From NCBI RefSeq assembly GCF_000734895.2, contig NZ_CP011382.1, forward strand, positions 1,466,700-1,530,699: DNA of 64,000 bases, written 5' to 3'. The first letter of the stretch is position 1; every line of letters begins with the position of its first letter. This DNA comes from Calothrix sp. 336/3 (GTDB lineage Bacteria > Cyanobacteriota > Cyanobacteriia > Cyanobacteriales > Nostocaceae). This document shows positions 42,922 to 52,881 of the stretch, one piece after another. The notes beneath the pieces are model-generated. The model ran no database searches, was not told where the DNA came from, and was given only the letters and a program-made list of their open reading frames with translations. Position numbers and translations under genes: made by a program.

Positions 42922-45891
42922 CTATTCTGCTCCTTCTATGGGTGCAAAACCCTGACGTTGGACATTTTCGGTAATGGTACGGGGTTCTAGGAACTGTAGC
43001 AGATAATCGGGACCACCGGCTTTAGAACCTACACCCGACAATTTGAAACCACCGAAAGGTTGCCGGGAAACGATCGCCCCCGTAATTGTGCGGTTAATGT
43101 ATAAATTCCCTACCTCGAAGTCATCCTGTGCTTGTTGGATGTGGGAAGGGGTGCGGGAATATAATCCTCCAGTTAAAGCATAGTTGGTACTATTTGCGAC
43201 TTGCATTGCGGTGGCAAAGTCGGGTACGGGAATAACTGCGACTACGGGACCAAAAATTTCCTGTTGGGCGATCGCGCAATCACCAGGAACATCGACAAAG
43301 ATGGTTGGTGGGATGAAATAACCTCCCTGGGGTGCGGACATTTCTAGGGCGAGTTTTGCCTCGGTTTTTCCCTGGGCGATATATTCCTGAATCCGGGTTT
43401 GGGCGGTAGCATCAATTACAGGTCCTACCTGGGTTCCGGGTAATTCTGCTGCCCCAATATTCAAGGATTTTGTGGCTTCGACAAAGCGCTGTACAAAGGT
43501 ATCGTATACCGACTGCAAGACGATAATGCGGGAGCAAGCCGAGCATTTTTGTCCACTGTAGCCGAATGCTGACTGTACACTGCCAGCCACCGCCTGGTCT
43601 AAATCGGCACTCTCATCGACGATGATGGCATTTTTCCCTCCCATCTCGGCAATTACCCGTTTCATATGCTTTTGTCCCGGTTTTAATACCGCCGCATCGG
43701 CATAGATTCGGCAACCAACTTCCTGGGAACCAGTAAAGGCAATCACATGGGTATCCGGGTGATTTACCAGGTATGCGCCCACCTGGGAACCTTTACCAGG
43801 AATATATTGGAAGACTCCACGGGGAATTCCGGCTGCGATGAGAATTTCCGTCAATTTGGCTGTAATTACAGAAGAGGTTTCTGCGGGTTTCAACAGGGTA
43901 GAGTTACCTGTCACCAAACCTGCTACTGTCATTCCACAGGCGATCGCCAAGGGGAAATTCCAGGGAGAAATCACCACCACCACACCCCGTGGTTGATAGA
44001 TGTAGCGGTTATTTTCCCCAGGTACGTCATAATTAACACCTGCTTCCAGGCGCTCCATTTCCGCCGCGTAGTAGTAACAAAAATCGATGGCTTCAGAAAC
44101 CTCGGCATCGGCTTCCCGCACAGGTTTTCCCACTTCTAAAACAATCCAAGCGGCAAGCTCTGCTCTGCGTGACTCCATCAACTCCCCAGCCCTACGGATA
44201 ATCCGAGTTCTTTCGGCTACTGGGGTTTTCCGCCAACCGGGGAAAGCTGCCTTCGCTGCTTGCATTGCTTTCTCTGCTTGCTCAACACTTGCCAAGCCGA
44301 TTTTCCCTACCACCTGGCTGTATTGGGAGGGGTTCACGGAGTCAACAAGATTGTCTGTCTGTACGTACTCCCCGTTAATTAGGGGTAAATAGGTTTTACC
44401 TAGTTGTTCGCGCACCGACTTAAATCCAGCTTCTGACTTTTTCCTGGCTTCTGCTTCTGCATAGTCTGTATCGGGTACACCCTGGAAGTCGGGGGAGGGG
44501 GGAAGAGGGGAAGAGGGGGGAAAACTGGGAGGTGCGAGGAGTTCTTCCACGGGCTTATTTTCTAAATTTTGCCGCAGAAAGGAGCTATTTGCGGTATTTT
44601 CCAACAAGCGGCGAATTAAATACGCCATTCCTGGCAATAAATCCCCATAGGGACAGTAAACCCGGACTCTATAACCCCTGTCAACTAACGCCTTGGCGAG
44701 TTTATCTCCCATCCCATAGAGTACCTGCATCTCAAAACTGCGCCGGGGTACATTCAGACTTTCAGCAATGGCGATCGCTCTCCCTTGGGAACGCACATTA
44801 TGGCTACCAATTGCCGCATAAATATATTGATGATTTTCCAGTAATAACTGGGCGATCGCCTCAAAATTTGCGTCCGTTGCCACCTTGTCGTTATATACTG
44901 GTTGCTGCCAATGCTTTTGGGCGGCTTTGATGGTTTCCTGATCCCAGTAGGCACCCTTGACTAAGCGAATTGTCACTGGATAACCCCGCAACTTTGCCCA
45001 CTCAATCAAATTACGAGCATCCGCTTCACTATCGCGCAGATATGCTTGGATTGTCATCCCAATATCGGTACGGCTGCGAAACTCCTCTAACATTAAGAGT
45101 TTTTGCAAAATCTTAAAGGTAATATCTTTATATGCATACTGTTCCATATCAAAATGGACAGCCACACCCAATTCCTGCGCCCGACGGAGTAAAGTACAGA
45201 TGCGATCGCTCACCTTTGCCTCACTCCCCACCGCATCCAAGGGGTCAAATTGGGAATAAAAAGCGGTTAATTTCACCGAAACTTGTACCCTCGGCAAGCT
45301 TACCCCATCCGCCTCATCAATTTGCGGCACTTTGCTCCAATTTTTCGCTGCTTCCGCCAACTCCTGCATTAAATCCAGGTAACGTTGCAAGTAAGACTCT
45401 GCCTCTTGCTCGGTAATTACTGCCTCACCTAGCAAGTCAACGGTGAACGCCATTTTTTCCTTGCGCAGACGCTCAATTGTCTTCAAAACCTGCTTAATAT
45501 TTTCCCCGGAAATATATTTATGGGCGAGGGTTTCCGTGGCTGTAGACACCGTTGTTGCTGCCACCTGCCCCGGTACAGAGTCAGGATTGGCAAAATTTAA
45601 CATATTTTTTAAAACATCTGGTAATTCTACCGATGCATCACCAAGATATTCTTGGAGGTGGGCAGCAATTTCTGCCTTACTGCGGAGTGCCGGCAAGGTA
45701 TCAATAAATCGGAACAACTGCACCCGTAATCCCGGATTACTCATTGCCCAGTCGAGTAACTTGTCATCCCAACGCATCTGATCACGGAGTGCGGCGAAGA
45801 AATTTTTACTTTCTTGGGTTGCCGTCAATAATTGCCGTGCAATTTCTTGAGTTTTCGCCTCGTATGTACTTTTAGACACTTCCAATACCAT
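42922..45891 (-). CDS. putA: Bifunctional proline dehydrogenase / L-glutamate gamma-semialdehyde dehydrogenase
   Basis: Oxidises proline to glutamate in two steps, with FAD then NAD+. Of 989 residues, about 90-450 are the proline dehydrogenase barrel (VSVKLTAFYSQFDPLD, GVAVHFDMEQYAYKD, TIRLVKGAYWD, YGMGDKLAKAL..RRLLENTANSSF). About 500-980 are the aldehyde dehydrogenase (SPWNFPLAIACGMTVAGLVTGN, AFTGSQEVG, AEMGGKNAIIVDESAD, GYSGQKCSACSRI with the catalytic Cys, QEIFGPVVAVI). There is no N-terminal ribbon-helix-helix DNA-binding domain, so it is not a self-repressor. Proline can serve as carbon, nitrogen or osmolyte source. It has a long 516-bp upstream gap. Confidence 0.95.
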   Translation of the reverse strand: MVLEVSKSTYEAKTQEIARQLLTATQESKNFFAALRDQMRWDDKLLDWAMSNPGLRVQLFRFIDTLPALRSKAEIAAHLQEYLGDASVELPDVLKNMLNFANPDSVPGQVAATTVSTATETLAHKYISGENIKQVLKTIERLRKEKMAFTVDLLGEAVITEQEAESYLQRYLDLMQELAEAAKNWSKVPQIDEADGVSLPRVQVSVKLTAFYSQFDPLDAVGSEAKVSDRICTLLRRAQELGVAVHFDMEQYAYKDITFKILQKLLMLEEFRSRTDIGMTIQAYLRDSEADARNLIEWAKLRGYPVTIRLVKGAYWDQETIKAAQKHWQQPVYNDKVATDANFEAIAQLLLENHQYIYAAIGSHNVRSQGRAIAIAESLNVPRRSFEMQVLYGMGDKLAKALVDRGYRVRVYCPYGDLLPGMAYLIRRLLENTANSSFLRQNLENKPVEELLAPPSFPPSSPLPPSPDFQGVPDTDYAEAEARKKSEAGFKSVREQLGKTYLPLINGEYVQTDNLVDSVNPSQYSQVVGKIGLASVEQAEKAMQAAKAAFPGWRKTPVAERTRIIRRAGELMESRRAELAAWIVLEVGKPVREADAEVSEAIDFCYYYAAEMERLEAGVNYDVPGENNRYIYQPRGVVVVISPWNFPLAIACGMTVAGLVTGNSTLLKPAETSSVITAKLTEILIAAGIPRGVFQYIPGKGSQVGAYLVNHPDTHVIAFTGSQEVGCRIYADAAVLKPGQKHMKRVIAEMGGKNAIIVDESADLDQAVAGSVQSAFGYSGQKCSACSRIIVLQSVYDTFVQRFVEATKSLNIGAAELPGTQVGPVIDATAQTRIQEYIAQGKTEAKLALEMSAPQGGYFIPPTIFVDVPGDCAIAQQEIFGPVVAVIPVPDFATAMQVANSTNYALTGGLYSRTPSHIQQAQDDFEVGNLYINRTITGAIVSRQPFGGFKLSGVGSKAGGPDYLLQFLEPRTITENVQRQGFAPIEGAE

Positions 45892-46201
45892 TGCTAGCTG
45901 CCTCCATCCAATTTGTCAGGCTTTCTTTACAATCGCCTGTGTATACCATTTTGCCTTGGGAATCTGTTGGCTACCACATCCTCAAGCATGGTAATGGTAC
46001 TTAGGGTAATTGATTTTTTTATCTTCCCTAAAATCACCAGATCCAAATTAAATCCATCCGGAATGGTTACTCATGACTATGTATTGCTATATATCCAAAC
46101 AAAATTGTCGAGAACTGGCACAAAAACCAGACTCTGCAAAATCTATGTGTAATCTCTTAACTTGAACTTAACTAATCCGAAAACTTTATATGTAAAATTT
46201 G

Positions 46202-46238
46202 CCACGCTGTATATAAACGCAGTGTGGTTTTATATTTT
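46202..46238 (+). terminator. Orphan intrinsic terminator-like hairpin, twin of 17869
   Basis: CCACGCTG (46202-46209) pairs with CAGTGTGG (46220-46227), followed by TTTTATATTTT. No believable plus-strand gene lies upstream in 45892-46201. The arms and tail are almost the same as at 17869-17903. The gap 45892-46407 shows no other feature. Confidence 0.5.
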
Positions 46239-46407
46239 GGCGTTATAGATGACATTCGCGATATCAGTTTTTGGCATTGCTGAACCAGGGGATGATTTCG
46301 CTAAATTCTCAACGATTTTTCAACGGTTTCAAACGCTAATTCATCCCGCACTTATGCAACGTCCAGTTTTTCAATTGGTACAAAATTCAGTTCCTGTAAG
46401 TCTTGAT

Positions 46408-47295
46408 TTAGACAGAAATACCAATGACGACTTGCTCTGTATTTTGCAGATGATTTCTATGTTGACTGGATTTTGTAGTCACATTTTCAGACTGAACTGG
46501 GAGAGGAAAGATTTTACCTGCCAGATAATCATCAAAATGACGTTGAAAGTAAAGCCAGGAAGTCATATCTTCCACATCGAGAAAAGTCTCAGGTGCATCC
46601 TTATATAGGGGAACATTGTGATTTAGCTGTTCTTGCAGTAGTTGGGGTAATTCCTCGAAGGAGTTGACTTTGCTACCATAACCACTGTAAATCATATAGC
46701 CAGGGCGATCACCCATTTTCATCCAAGGTAACCATTGACCAAATCTATCCCAGCTGAGTCTCAATTGGGAAACTGATAACAGTTCTGGATTTAATAAATC
46801 TGCGGTGGGAACGGTAAGTTTAAACAACTCTGCTGCTTGATAGGTGGGAAAGGGACTATATTCCGCAAATTTGGGATCGTTTGCTAGGGGGTTGGGGTAA
46901 GTGGGAAAGATATCAAAGGCAAAAGTTGTCTCTTCTCCATCTACCTGTGCAGGGAATTTACCCGCAAATATACCTTGTACGGGATTATTGGCAACGTGCA
47001 TCACAGGAACTATTTCCCCTGTCCAGGGATTTTCCCATTTTTGCAGCATCTCATCGGTTTTTGGACTCAGATAGTAAGTCAATTCCCTAGAAGTAAATTG
47101 CCATTCTCCTTCCTTAACGGGAATACAGCGACTCACACTCATACCCACCATATTGAATAGGAGTTTTCTTTTTTCTCCAGGAATAAAAGCATAAATACTT
47201 CCACCCCAAATCAGATAATTAGATTCTTGAGGATTTAGGGAAGAACGGGTTTTAACCCAATGTTGAGCGTCAAATACTTGAGATTGGGGAGCCAT
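46408..47295 (-). CDS. DUF1838 family protein
   Basis: A 295-residue protein that I recognise as DUF1838: FDAQHWVKTRSSLNPQESNYLIWGGSIYAFIPGEKRKLLFNMVGMSVSR, then NPWTGEIVPVMHVANNPVQG, a GDRPGYMIYSGYGSKVNSFEELPQLLQE block, and the C-terminal SWLYFQRHFDDYLAGKIFPLP. No signal peptide is visible in this copy. Members occur in cyanobacteria and fungi; no function is established. The monocistronic gene follows a 325-bp gap. The last ~20 residues after FPLP look like a non-conserved tail. Confidence 0.85.
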   Translation of the reverse strand: MAPQSQVFDAQHWVKTRSSLNPQESNYLIWGGSIYAFIPGEKRKLLFNMVGMSVSRCIPVKEGEWQFTSRELTYYLSPKTDEMLQKWENPWTGEIVPVMHVANNPVQGIFAGKFPAQVDGEETTFAFDIFPTYPNPLANDPKFAEYSPFPTYQAAELFKLTVPTADLLNPELLSVSQLRLSWDRFGQWLPWMKMGDRPGYMIYSGYGSKVNSFEELPQLLQEQLNHNVPLYKDAPETFLDVEDMTSWLYFQRHFDDYLAGKIFPLPVQSENVTTKSSQHRNHLQNTEQVVIGISV

Positions 47296-47620
47296 TTGTC
47301 ACATCCTTGGTATAAATCAGCAAAGTTTAGCGTTGTCTAGTTGCCGATGACGAGGGGCGATCGCTCTCTTGTCGTTTCCATAATTCTCAAGTTAATCTGG
47401 TATGTCTATATATTGCTGGGAATTGGCAATAAAATGTATTTTCCTCATTGATTCAATTCCTGTTTGACAATTACTTTTCCCAGATTCCATGGGTGAATGG
47501 GATGATTGGGTCAGTTCATAGTTTTTCTTCTGTTTTCAGATGCAACGGTAGTTGGATAGTTATCCTGGGAAAAGTGAGGGTGCTATCAACTGCCTTTATT
47601 TGATCAACACCTTCCTATAC
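47296..47620. other. 325-bp intergenic stretch
   Basis: No gene, clear repeat or RNA structure seen apart from one CGATCGC-containing HIP1-like site. It probably holds the DUF1838 promoter and the sppA 3' region. Confidence 0.5.
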
Positions 47621-49450
47621 CTACTCAATCTTTAAGTTAAAGGGCAACCTAGCATAGATTCCTTGGGGGTCATTCATTTTACGTAATACTGCTAATTCCT
47701 GCTGTAGCTTTTGCATCTCTAAGCTCAGGGGGTCAGAGGGAGAAGTTGGGACTTTGGGTAATCCGGTGGCAGTGCGAATATCTTGGGTAGTTTTACCAAA
47801 CCAACGTTCTTCCAGGCTAGAACTCTTGGGATAATCAACCAATTGCCAATCTTTACCTAATTTGGCTTGATTTGCAGCATAGGCGATCGCCGCATCTAAA
47901 CCACCGATTTCGTCAACTAGACCAATTCTCTTGGCTTCATTGCCCGACCAGACCCGTCCCTGGGCGATTTCGGCTACCTTGTTTTGAGGTAATTTGCGCC
48001 CTTGGGCAACTTTATTTAAGAATAAACTATAGATGCGGTTGACACTGCGTTGATAGATTGCCAACTCTTCGGTAGATTTAGGACGGGAAACAGTTTGGGA
48101 GTCGGCGTAACGTCCTGTTTTCACTGAGTCCCAGGTGATACCGTTATTATTGGCTAATTTTTGGGCATTGAAGAGTAAACCAAAGACACCGATGGAGCCG
48201 GTGAGGGTGTTAGCTTCGGCAAAGATACGGTTAGAATCACTGGCAATCCAGTAGCCTCCAGAAGCAGCCACATCTCCCATGGAAACAACTACAGGTTTGA
48301 CTCCCCGCGTCAATCGTACTTCTCGCTGCATAATTTCCGCAGCTGTGGCACTACCCCCAGGGCTATTGATACGAAGAACTACGGCTTTGATATCATTATC
48401 TTGACGAATTTGTCGGAAGACTTTGGCGAAGCGATCGCCACCCACTTCTGTATCTTCACCTTTACCATCAACTATCTCCCCTTCCGCATACACCACAGCA
48501 ATTTGATTTTTCGATTTGCGGTTAATTCCTAGGGACTCTTTGCTAACTTGGGAGTATTCGTTGAGGCTAATTTGGGTAAAGGTTTTATCTTTATCAATAA
48601 CTCCGGTTAATTTTTTTAAGTCGGTGACAACTTCGTCAAAATAGGCGATTTTATCCACTAACTTATTATTTTTTGCCTGGGATGCTTCCACGAAAGCTTG
48701 ACTATCGGCGATCGCCTGTAATTGTTGGGTGGTGATTTTGCGACTCTTACTAACAGTTTTCTGCCATTCTCCCCAGACATCATTGAGTAACTTTTGGGTT
48801 TGTTCGCGGTTTTCGGGACTTAATTTTTCAAGTACGTAGGGTTCCACCGCACCTTTAAATTTACCGACGCGAATTACTTGCACCCCAATCCCATACTTCT
48901 CAAACGCACCAGCTAAAAACATCGGTTGGGAACTCAAACCGTTAACTTCCAGCATACCCAGGGGGTTAACCACAACCGTATCTGCCACAGAACTCAGGTA
49001 ATATTCCTTCTCACTCCAGTCAACACCATAGGCAATTACCTTCTTTCCTGCTGCGCGAAACTTTTCTAAAGCTTGGCGAATTTCCTTGAGAGTGGCAAAA
49101 CCCGCAGTGGTACTACCAGTGGAAGCATCGAGGTAAATACCGACAATTCGCTTGTCATTGGTGGCTTTTTCGATGTTATCCAAAACTGAGCGCAGACTCA
49201 TGCGCTTCTCTTCCGCTCCCGAAAGCACAGTTTGCAACAATTCGCTAGATGCAGGTTCCGCATCGGTAATTTTTGTCCCTAGGTCAAATACTATCACTGA
49301 CTTATTTTTGACAATGGGGGTAGAATCACCCGACGATGCAGCAGCAAATATTAGCATCAACAATCCCGTCGTGCTAATCCCAAAAAAGATGAATAGTCCG
49401 AATACACTACCGATAACACTGGCAAAAGTTTGTTTAATAAAATTATTCAT
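47621..49450 (-). CDS. sppA: Signal peptide peptidase SppA, 67K type
   Basis: A membrane-bound serine protease of 609 residues with one N-terminal membrane helix ([25 protein letters not shown]). It has two ClpP-like repeats. The N-terminal repeat carries the general-base lysine in [15 protein letters not shown]. The C-terminal repeat has [18 protein letters not shown] and the nucleophile serine in [15 protein letters not shown], then [10 protein letters not shown] and [21 protein letters not shown]. It degrades leftover signal peptides in the membrane. In cyanobacteria a relative takes part in phycobilisome and light acclimation. It is followed downstream by nothing co-directional nearby and is preceded by fni. 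Confidence 0.94.
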   Translation of the reverse strand: MNNFIKQTFASVIGSVFGLFIFFGISTTGLLMLIFAAASSGDSTPIVKNKSVIVFDLGTKITDAEPASSELLQTVLSGAEEKRMSLRSVLDNIEKATNDKRIVGIYLDASTGSTTAGFATLKEIRQALEKFRAAGKKVIAYGVDWSEKEYYLSSVADTVVVNPLGMLEVNGLSSQPMFLAGAFEKYGIGVQVIRVGKFKGAVEPYVLEKLSPENREQTQKLLNDVWGEWQKTVSKSRKITTQQLQAIADSQAFVEASQAKNNKLVDKIAYFDEVVTDLKKLTGVIDKDKTFTQISLNEYSQVSKESLGINRKSKNQIAVVYAEGEIVDGKGEDTEVGGDRFAKVFRQIRQDNDIKAVVLRINSPGGSATAAEIMQREVRLTRGVKPVVVSMGDVAASGGYWIASDSNRIFAEANTLTGSIGVFGLLFNAQKLANNNGITWDSVKTGRYADSQTVSRPKSTEELAIYQRSVNRIYSLFLNKVAQGRKLPQNKVAEIAQGRVWSGNEAKRIGLVDEIGGLDAAIAYAANQAKLGKDWQLVDYPKSSSLEERWFGKTTQDIRTATGLPKVPTSPSDPLSLEMQKLQQELAVLRKMNDPQGIYARLPFNLKIE

Positions 49451-49497
49451 TTAGTTATGTAGCTAATAGTCATTAAGTCAATCCACCCAACACTCAT

Positions 49498-50547
49498 CTA
49501 TTGTAGACGCTGTAAACAGTTAGAGTTTTTTAACTGAGCAATAGTAGCATTGCCTGTACAAAAAAGCACCGTAGTTACTTCCACTATCAGTACTTCTGCT
49601 AGTTCCCATAGGGCGGCTTCCGAATGGGCAGCAGCTTTGAGGAATGGCATAGCTAAACCGGCAATATCTGCTCCTAGGGCGATCGCCTTGGCGACATCCA
49701 AACCATGACGCAAACCACCCGATGCAATTAAGGGCACATCAGGCATTCCTTGACGAATACCCACAATACATTCCGCAGTCGGGAAACCCCAATCGGCAAA
49801 GGTTCTACCTAAACGACGCTGCAAGGGAGTTTCTGCCCGCTCACTTTCTACCATTGCCCAAGAAGTACCCCCCGCACCAGCCACATCAATCGCTGTCACC
49901 CCCGCAGCAATTAACTTTTCTGCCATGACTGGGGAAATTCCATTACCGACTTCCTTGGCAATCACTGGTACTTCCAACTGAATACACAACTTATCTATTT
50001 TGTCAAGTAAGCCATGAAAATTAATATCTCCCCGTGGCTGGATAAATTCTTGCAGGGGGTTGAGGTGCAAAATCAAAGCATCAGCTTCCAAGATATCAAT
50101 GACTTTACGGCATTCATCAATGCTGTAGGTGTAATTCAGCTGCACTGCTCCCAGATTAGCAAGTAACAAGACATCGGGGGCATATTTGCGCATCGCAAAG
50201 GTATCAGCTACCTGGGGTTTTTCCACTGCCACCCGTTGGGAACCTACACCCATAGCAATTTTATAATGTTGAGCAACGGCGGCTAAACGGCGATTAATCA
50301 TTCCTGCTTGCTCTGTTCCCCCTGTCATGGAAGAAATCAGCAAGGGTGCTAATAAGTTTTTGCCGAGAAACTTTGTACTAATATCAATCTCATCTCGATG
50401 CAACTCTGGTAAACAGGAATGGTTAAAACGATATTTTTCTAACCCATTGGTAGTTTGGTGACATTGCACATCTTCCTCTAAACAGATGCGAATGTGATCT
50501 GCTTTACGGGTTTGGGTTGCTGCTGATTCGTTGATAGGCAGGTTCAC
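49498..50547 (-). CDS. fni: Type 2 isopentenyl-diphosphate delta-isomerase
   Basis: Interconverts IPP and DMAPP using reduced FMN, the entry to carotenoid, quinone and chlorophyll-tail synthesis. The 349-residue protein has the family blocks [94 protein letters not shown] and [29 protein letters not shown]. Length is normal. The start is GTG at 50547. sppA follows after 47 bp on the same strand, possibly cotranscribed. Confidence 0.95.
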   Translation of the reverse strand: MNLPINESAATQTRKADHIRICLEEDVQCHQTTNGLEKYRFNHSCLPELHRDEIDISTKFLGKNLLAPLLISSMTGGTEQAGMINRRLAAVAQHYKIAMGVGSQRVAVEKPQVADTFAMRKYAPDVLLLANLGAVQLNYTYSIDECRKVIDILEADALILHLNPLQEFIQPRGDINFHGLLDKIDKLCIQLEVPVIAKEVGNGISPVMAEKLIAAGVTAIDVAGAGGTSWAMVESERAETPLQRRLGRTFADWGFPTAECIVGIRQGMPDVPLIASGGLRHGLDVAKAIALGADIAGLAMPFLKAAAHSEAALWELAEVLIVEVTTVLFCTGNATIAQLKNSNCLQRLQ

Positions 50548-50858
50548 GACAAGTACTTGACTCCGAGTTTTGCTTACTCATTTTCTAATATAAAATGCTC
50601 ATCAGCACTGACATTTTCTTTCTGCTTGTGATTATTTAGTTTGATAGATACTTTCCCCATTCTCATCCTCACCATAACCAAAGTCTATCTAAGTCAGTTG
50701 GTGCAATAGAATCCCATTATGTGAAGAAAAGTAAATAAGGAATAAGGCTCAAACTCTTTCTCCCCTGCTCCCTGCTTGATTCCAACAATAAATTATTTAC
50801 GCCGACCTAATTATCCATTATCAAGTGAGGTTGAAGTGGTAGATTGCACCCCATTGAA
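50548..50858. other. 311-bp intergenic stretch
   Basis: No gene, repeat or clear RNA structure seen; presumably the promoter region of fni. Confidence 0.5.
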
Positions 50859-51101
50859 CTAGAGATACTCCTGTAAGAAATCAAAAGGTTCCTCTTCCCA
50901 GCAAGGTTCTGGGAACAAAAACTTTAAGTTACTATTAATATCAGCTTCGATGTCATCACTATCTTTACGCTCAAAAAGTTCCACCATAGCTTTCCAATCC
51001 CGCTCCTTCAATTCCATTAAAGGGGGAGCGTGAAATTCTAAAGCTTTGAGGGAATGCAAGCGGAAGGGTTTATCTGACTTCCGGGAGAGATTCCTTTTCA
51101 C
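50859..51101 (-). CDS. Small hypothetical protein
   Basis: An 80-residue acidic protein. The N-terminus is basic (KRNLSRKSDKPFRLH) and the rest acidic (MELKERDWKAMVELFERKDSDDIEADINSN..EPCWEEEPFDFLQEYL). It has no membrane segment or signal. I do not recognise the family. The consistent charge pattern and codon use suggest a real gene. The next gene on the same strand, cbiJ-like, lies upstream of it, 137 bp away. Confidence 0.55.
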   Translation of the reverse strand: MKRNLSRKSDKPFRLHSLKALEFHAPPLMELKERDWKAMVELFERKDSDDIEADINSNLKFLFPEPCWEEEPFDFLQEYL

Positions 51102-51238
51102 GATGGATAAATAAAAACATTCTAACCTAAATAACCAAGTAGTCTATTGTTGGATATACTACAAGTCCTTAGGTAAATTTTCGAGGGATATTCCCTAGTT
51201 TTATTCTAGAGCATTCCTAGCTAATTAAAACAAATGAA

Positions 51239-51982
51239 CTACTCTAGATGATTTAATAACCACACCACAGCGCTAGGAACATCGTTTACTTGGTTTCCTG
51301 GGGGAGTGGGGGGACGTTTCACCATCACCACTGGAATTCCAAGTTCCCGTGCGGCAATGATTTTGGCATAGGTGGCATCACCGCCACTATTTTTACTCAC
51401 CAGAGTATCAATTTGATGGTCTTGTAATAATTTAAGTTCATTTTCCAGGGTGAAGGGACCGCGATCGCGCAAAATTTTTCCCTGGGGGATGGCAGAATTG
51501 GCTGGGGGTGGGTCAATTAACCGCATCAAAAACCAGATATTATCTAGATGGGCAAAGCTGGCGAGCTGCTGTCTGCCGATGGTTAAAAAGACTCGCTGGG
51601 CGAATTCTGGCAAGTTTTCTGCCGCAGCTGCAACGGTTTCGACTTCAATCCAGTTGTCTCCACCCACGGGTTGCCATACCGGACGTATCAGCATCAAATG
51701 GGGAAGATTACAGGCGATCGCTGCCGATGCCGCATTCCGAGATATTTCGGAGGCAAAAGGATGGGTAGCATCAATTAATACATCAATTTTTTCTGTTCTG
51801 AGGTAGGAGATTAACCCCAACTCACCCCCAAAACCACCGATTCGGAATAATCCTGAGGGGGCTTGTGGCTCACGGGTACGACCGGCTAAGGAGGTAATAA
51901 CTTCTATGTTTGGTAAATTTGATACCTGGTTTACCAATTCTGCCCCATCCCCAGTACCACCCAGAATCAAAACACGTTTCAT
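51239..51982 (-). CDS. cobK: Cobalt-precorrin-6A reductase
   Basis: Reduces precorrin-6A (or cobalt-precorrin-6A) with NADPH during cobalamin corrin-ring synthesis. The 247-residue protein starts with the nucleotide-binding LILGGTGDGAELVNQV and contains VLIDATHPFASEISRNAASAA, VFLTIGRQQLASFAH and DTLVSKNSGGDATYAKIIAARELGIPVVMVKRPP. All are typical of CobK/CbiJ. The ATG at 51982 is preceded by AGGAGAAT. No other cob gene is adjacent. Length is normal. Confidence 0.92.
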   Translation of the reverse strand: MKRVLILGGTGDGAELVNQVSNLPNIEVITSLAGRTREPQAPSGLFRIGGFGGELGLISYLRTEKIDVLIDATHPFASEISRNAASAAIACNLPHLMLIRPVWQPVGGDNWIEVETVAAAAENLPEFAQRVFLTIGRQQLASFAHLDNIWFLMRLIDPPPANSAIPQGKILRDRGPFTLENELKLLQDHQIDTLVSKNSGGDATYAKIIAARELGIPVVMVKRPPTPPGNQVNDVPSAVVWLLNHLE

Positions 51983-52087
51983 TATTCTCCTGGCTGAATA
52001 AAATTTGCAGTGGGAAAGGTTATTTTTCGGGTTATTTAAATTCGTTTTTCTTGCTTCAAGACGTAAGTTTCTTACTTATTACTCCTT

Positions 52088-52259
52088 ATACCAATTCTCT
52101 AAAATTAGGCTACAGATGGAATCTACGGAACAATTGCTAAATCTAGATTTTTTAATTGCGTTAACGTAGTGTGCGCGAAGCGCTTATTGCGTTAGCGTTA
52201 GCGTTAGCTCTCCCGCAGGGAGCATTGCGAATTGCGAATTGCGAATTGCGAATTGGTAT
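52088..52259 (-). mobile_element. ATACCAATTC-family short palindromic element, copy 4
   Basis: Ends ATACCAATTC (52088-52097) and GAATTGGTAT (52250-52259). It shares with copy 3, inverted, CTAAAATTAGGCTACAGATGG and CAATTGCTAAATCTAGATTT, as well as CTCTCCCGCAGGGAGC. It is longer because of expanded GCGTTA and TTGCGAA units near one end. It lies between cobK and the SH3 gene. Confidence 0.8.
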
Positions 52260-52275
52260 TACTCCTTACTAAACT

Positions 52276-52809
52276 TTATTGTTGTTCTGTATTCTCTTCA
52301 CTAGTATCATCATTCTCCGTATCATCATCACTAACTTGCTTGAGATTTCCTGCTTTTACCCACCCTTCTTGGTTACTACCAGTGATGCGAATTTTTTGCC
52401 AAGCTTTATCATCACTTTCTTGTAAAACCACAACTTTTTGCTTATAAGCAATACCACCAAGTTTTTCTGCTTCTTGCAGAGGTTCTTGTCGTAAAACTAA
52501 ACCCTTTTGCCAGGTGACACGAGCGCGGTATGCTCCTGCTGGTAGTTCTTCTGCGGGTGTTTCAGTTGCTTCTGGGGTGGGAGTTGGGGTTTGTGTCGTT
52601 GCAGGTGGTTTTGTTTCCGGGGATTTTTTGGTTGTATTCTTACTAGTAGCAGAAACACCCCTCAAGGCAGGAGTGTCATTGGAAAATACTGGTTTGGCAG
52701 GGGGAATAGAGGTACGATTCATCAAGAAAAGAGCGACAGCAACACTACTACCTGCCATGATGGCGATCGCCAAGATAATTCCGAGAATGTATTTGAGAAT
52801 ATTCAGCAT
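52276..52809 (-). CDS. Membrane-anchored SH3-domain protein
   Basis: About 177 residues from the ATG at 52809, so that a membrane anchor (ILKYILGIILAIAIMAGSSVAVALFLM) sits at the N-terminus. A Pro/Thr-rich linker (PPATTQTPTPTPEATETPAEE) leads to a bacterial SH3 domain: YRARVTWQKGLVLRQEPLQEAEKLGGIAYKQKVVVLQESDD..WQKIRITGSNQEGWVKAGNLKQV. An acidic tail follows. Bacterial SH3 domains often bind peptidoglycan. It ends the same strand run as ycf46, whose stop lies 72 bp upstream of this start, so cotranscription is possible. Confidence 0.85.
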   Translation of the reverse strand: MLNILKYILGIILAIAIMAGSSVAVALFLMNRTSIPPAKPVFSNDTPALRGVSATSKNTTKKSPETKPPATTQTPTPTPEATETPAEELPAGAYRARVTWQKGLVLRQEPLQEAEKLGGIAYKQKVVVLQESDDKAWQKIRITGSNQEGWVKAGNLKQVSDDDTENDDTSEENTEQQ

Positions 52810-52881
52810 CGTAAAGTCAATGGGTAGTGGGTAATGGGTGATAGTCAAAAATATTTCTCTTCCCATCACCATTGGTTATTA

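Noticed and set aside
45913..46608. Plus-strand ORFs of 79 and 119 codons upstream of and antisense to the DUF1838 gene
   Set aside because: The second is largely a shadow of the DUF1838 gene, and the first has no family features or ribosome-binding site.
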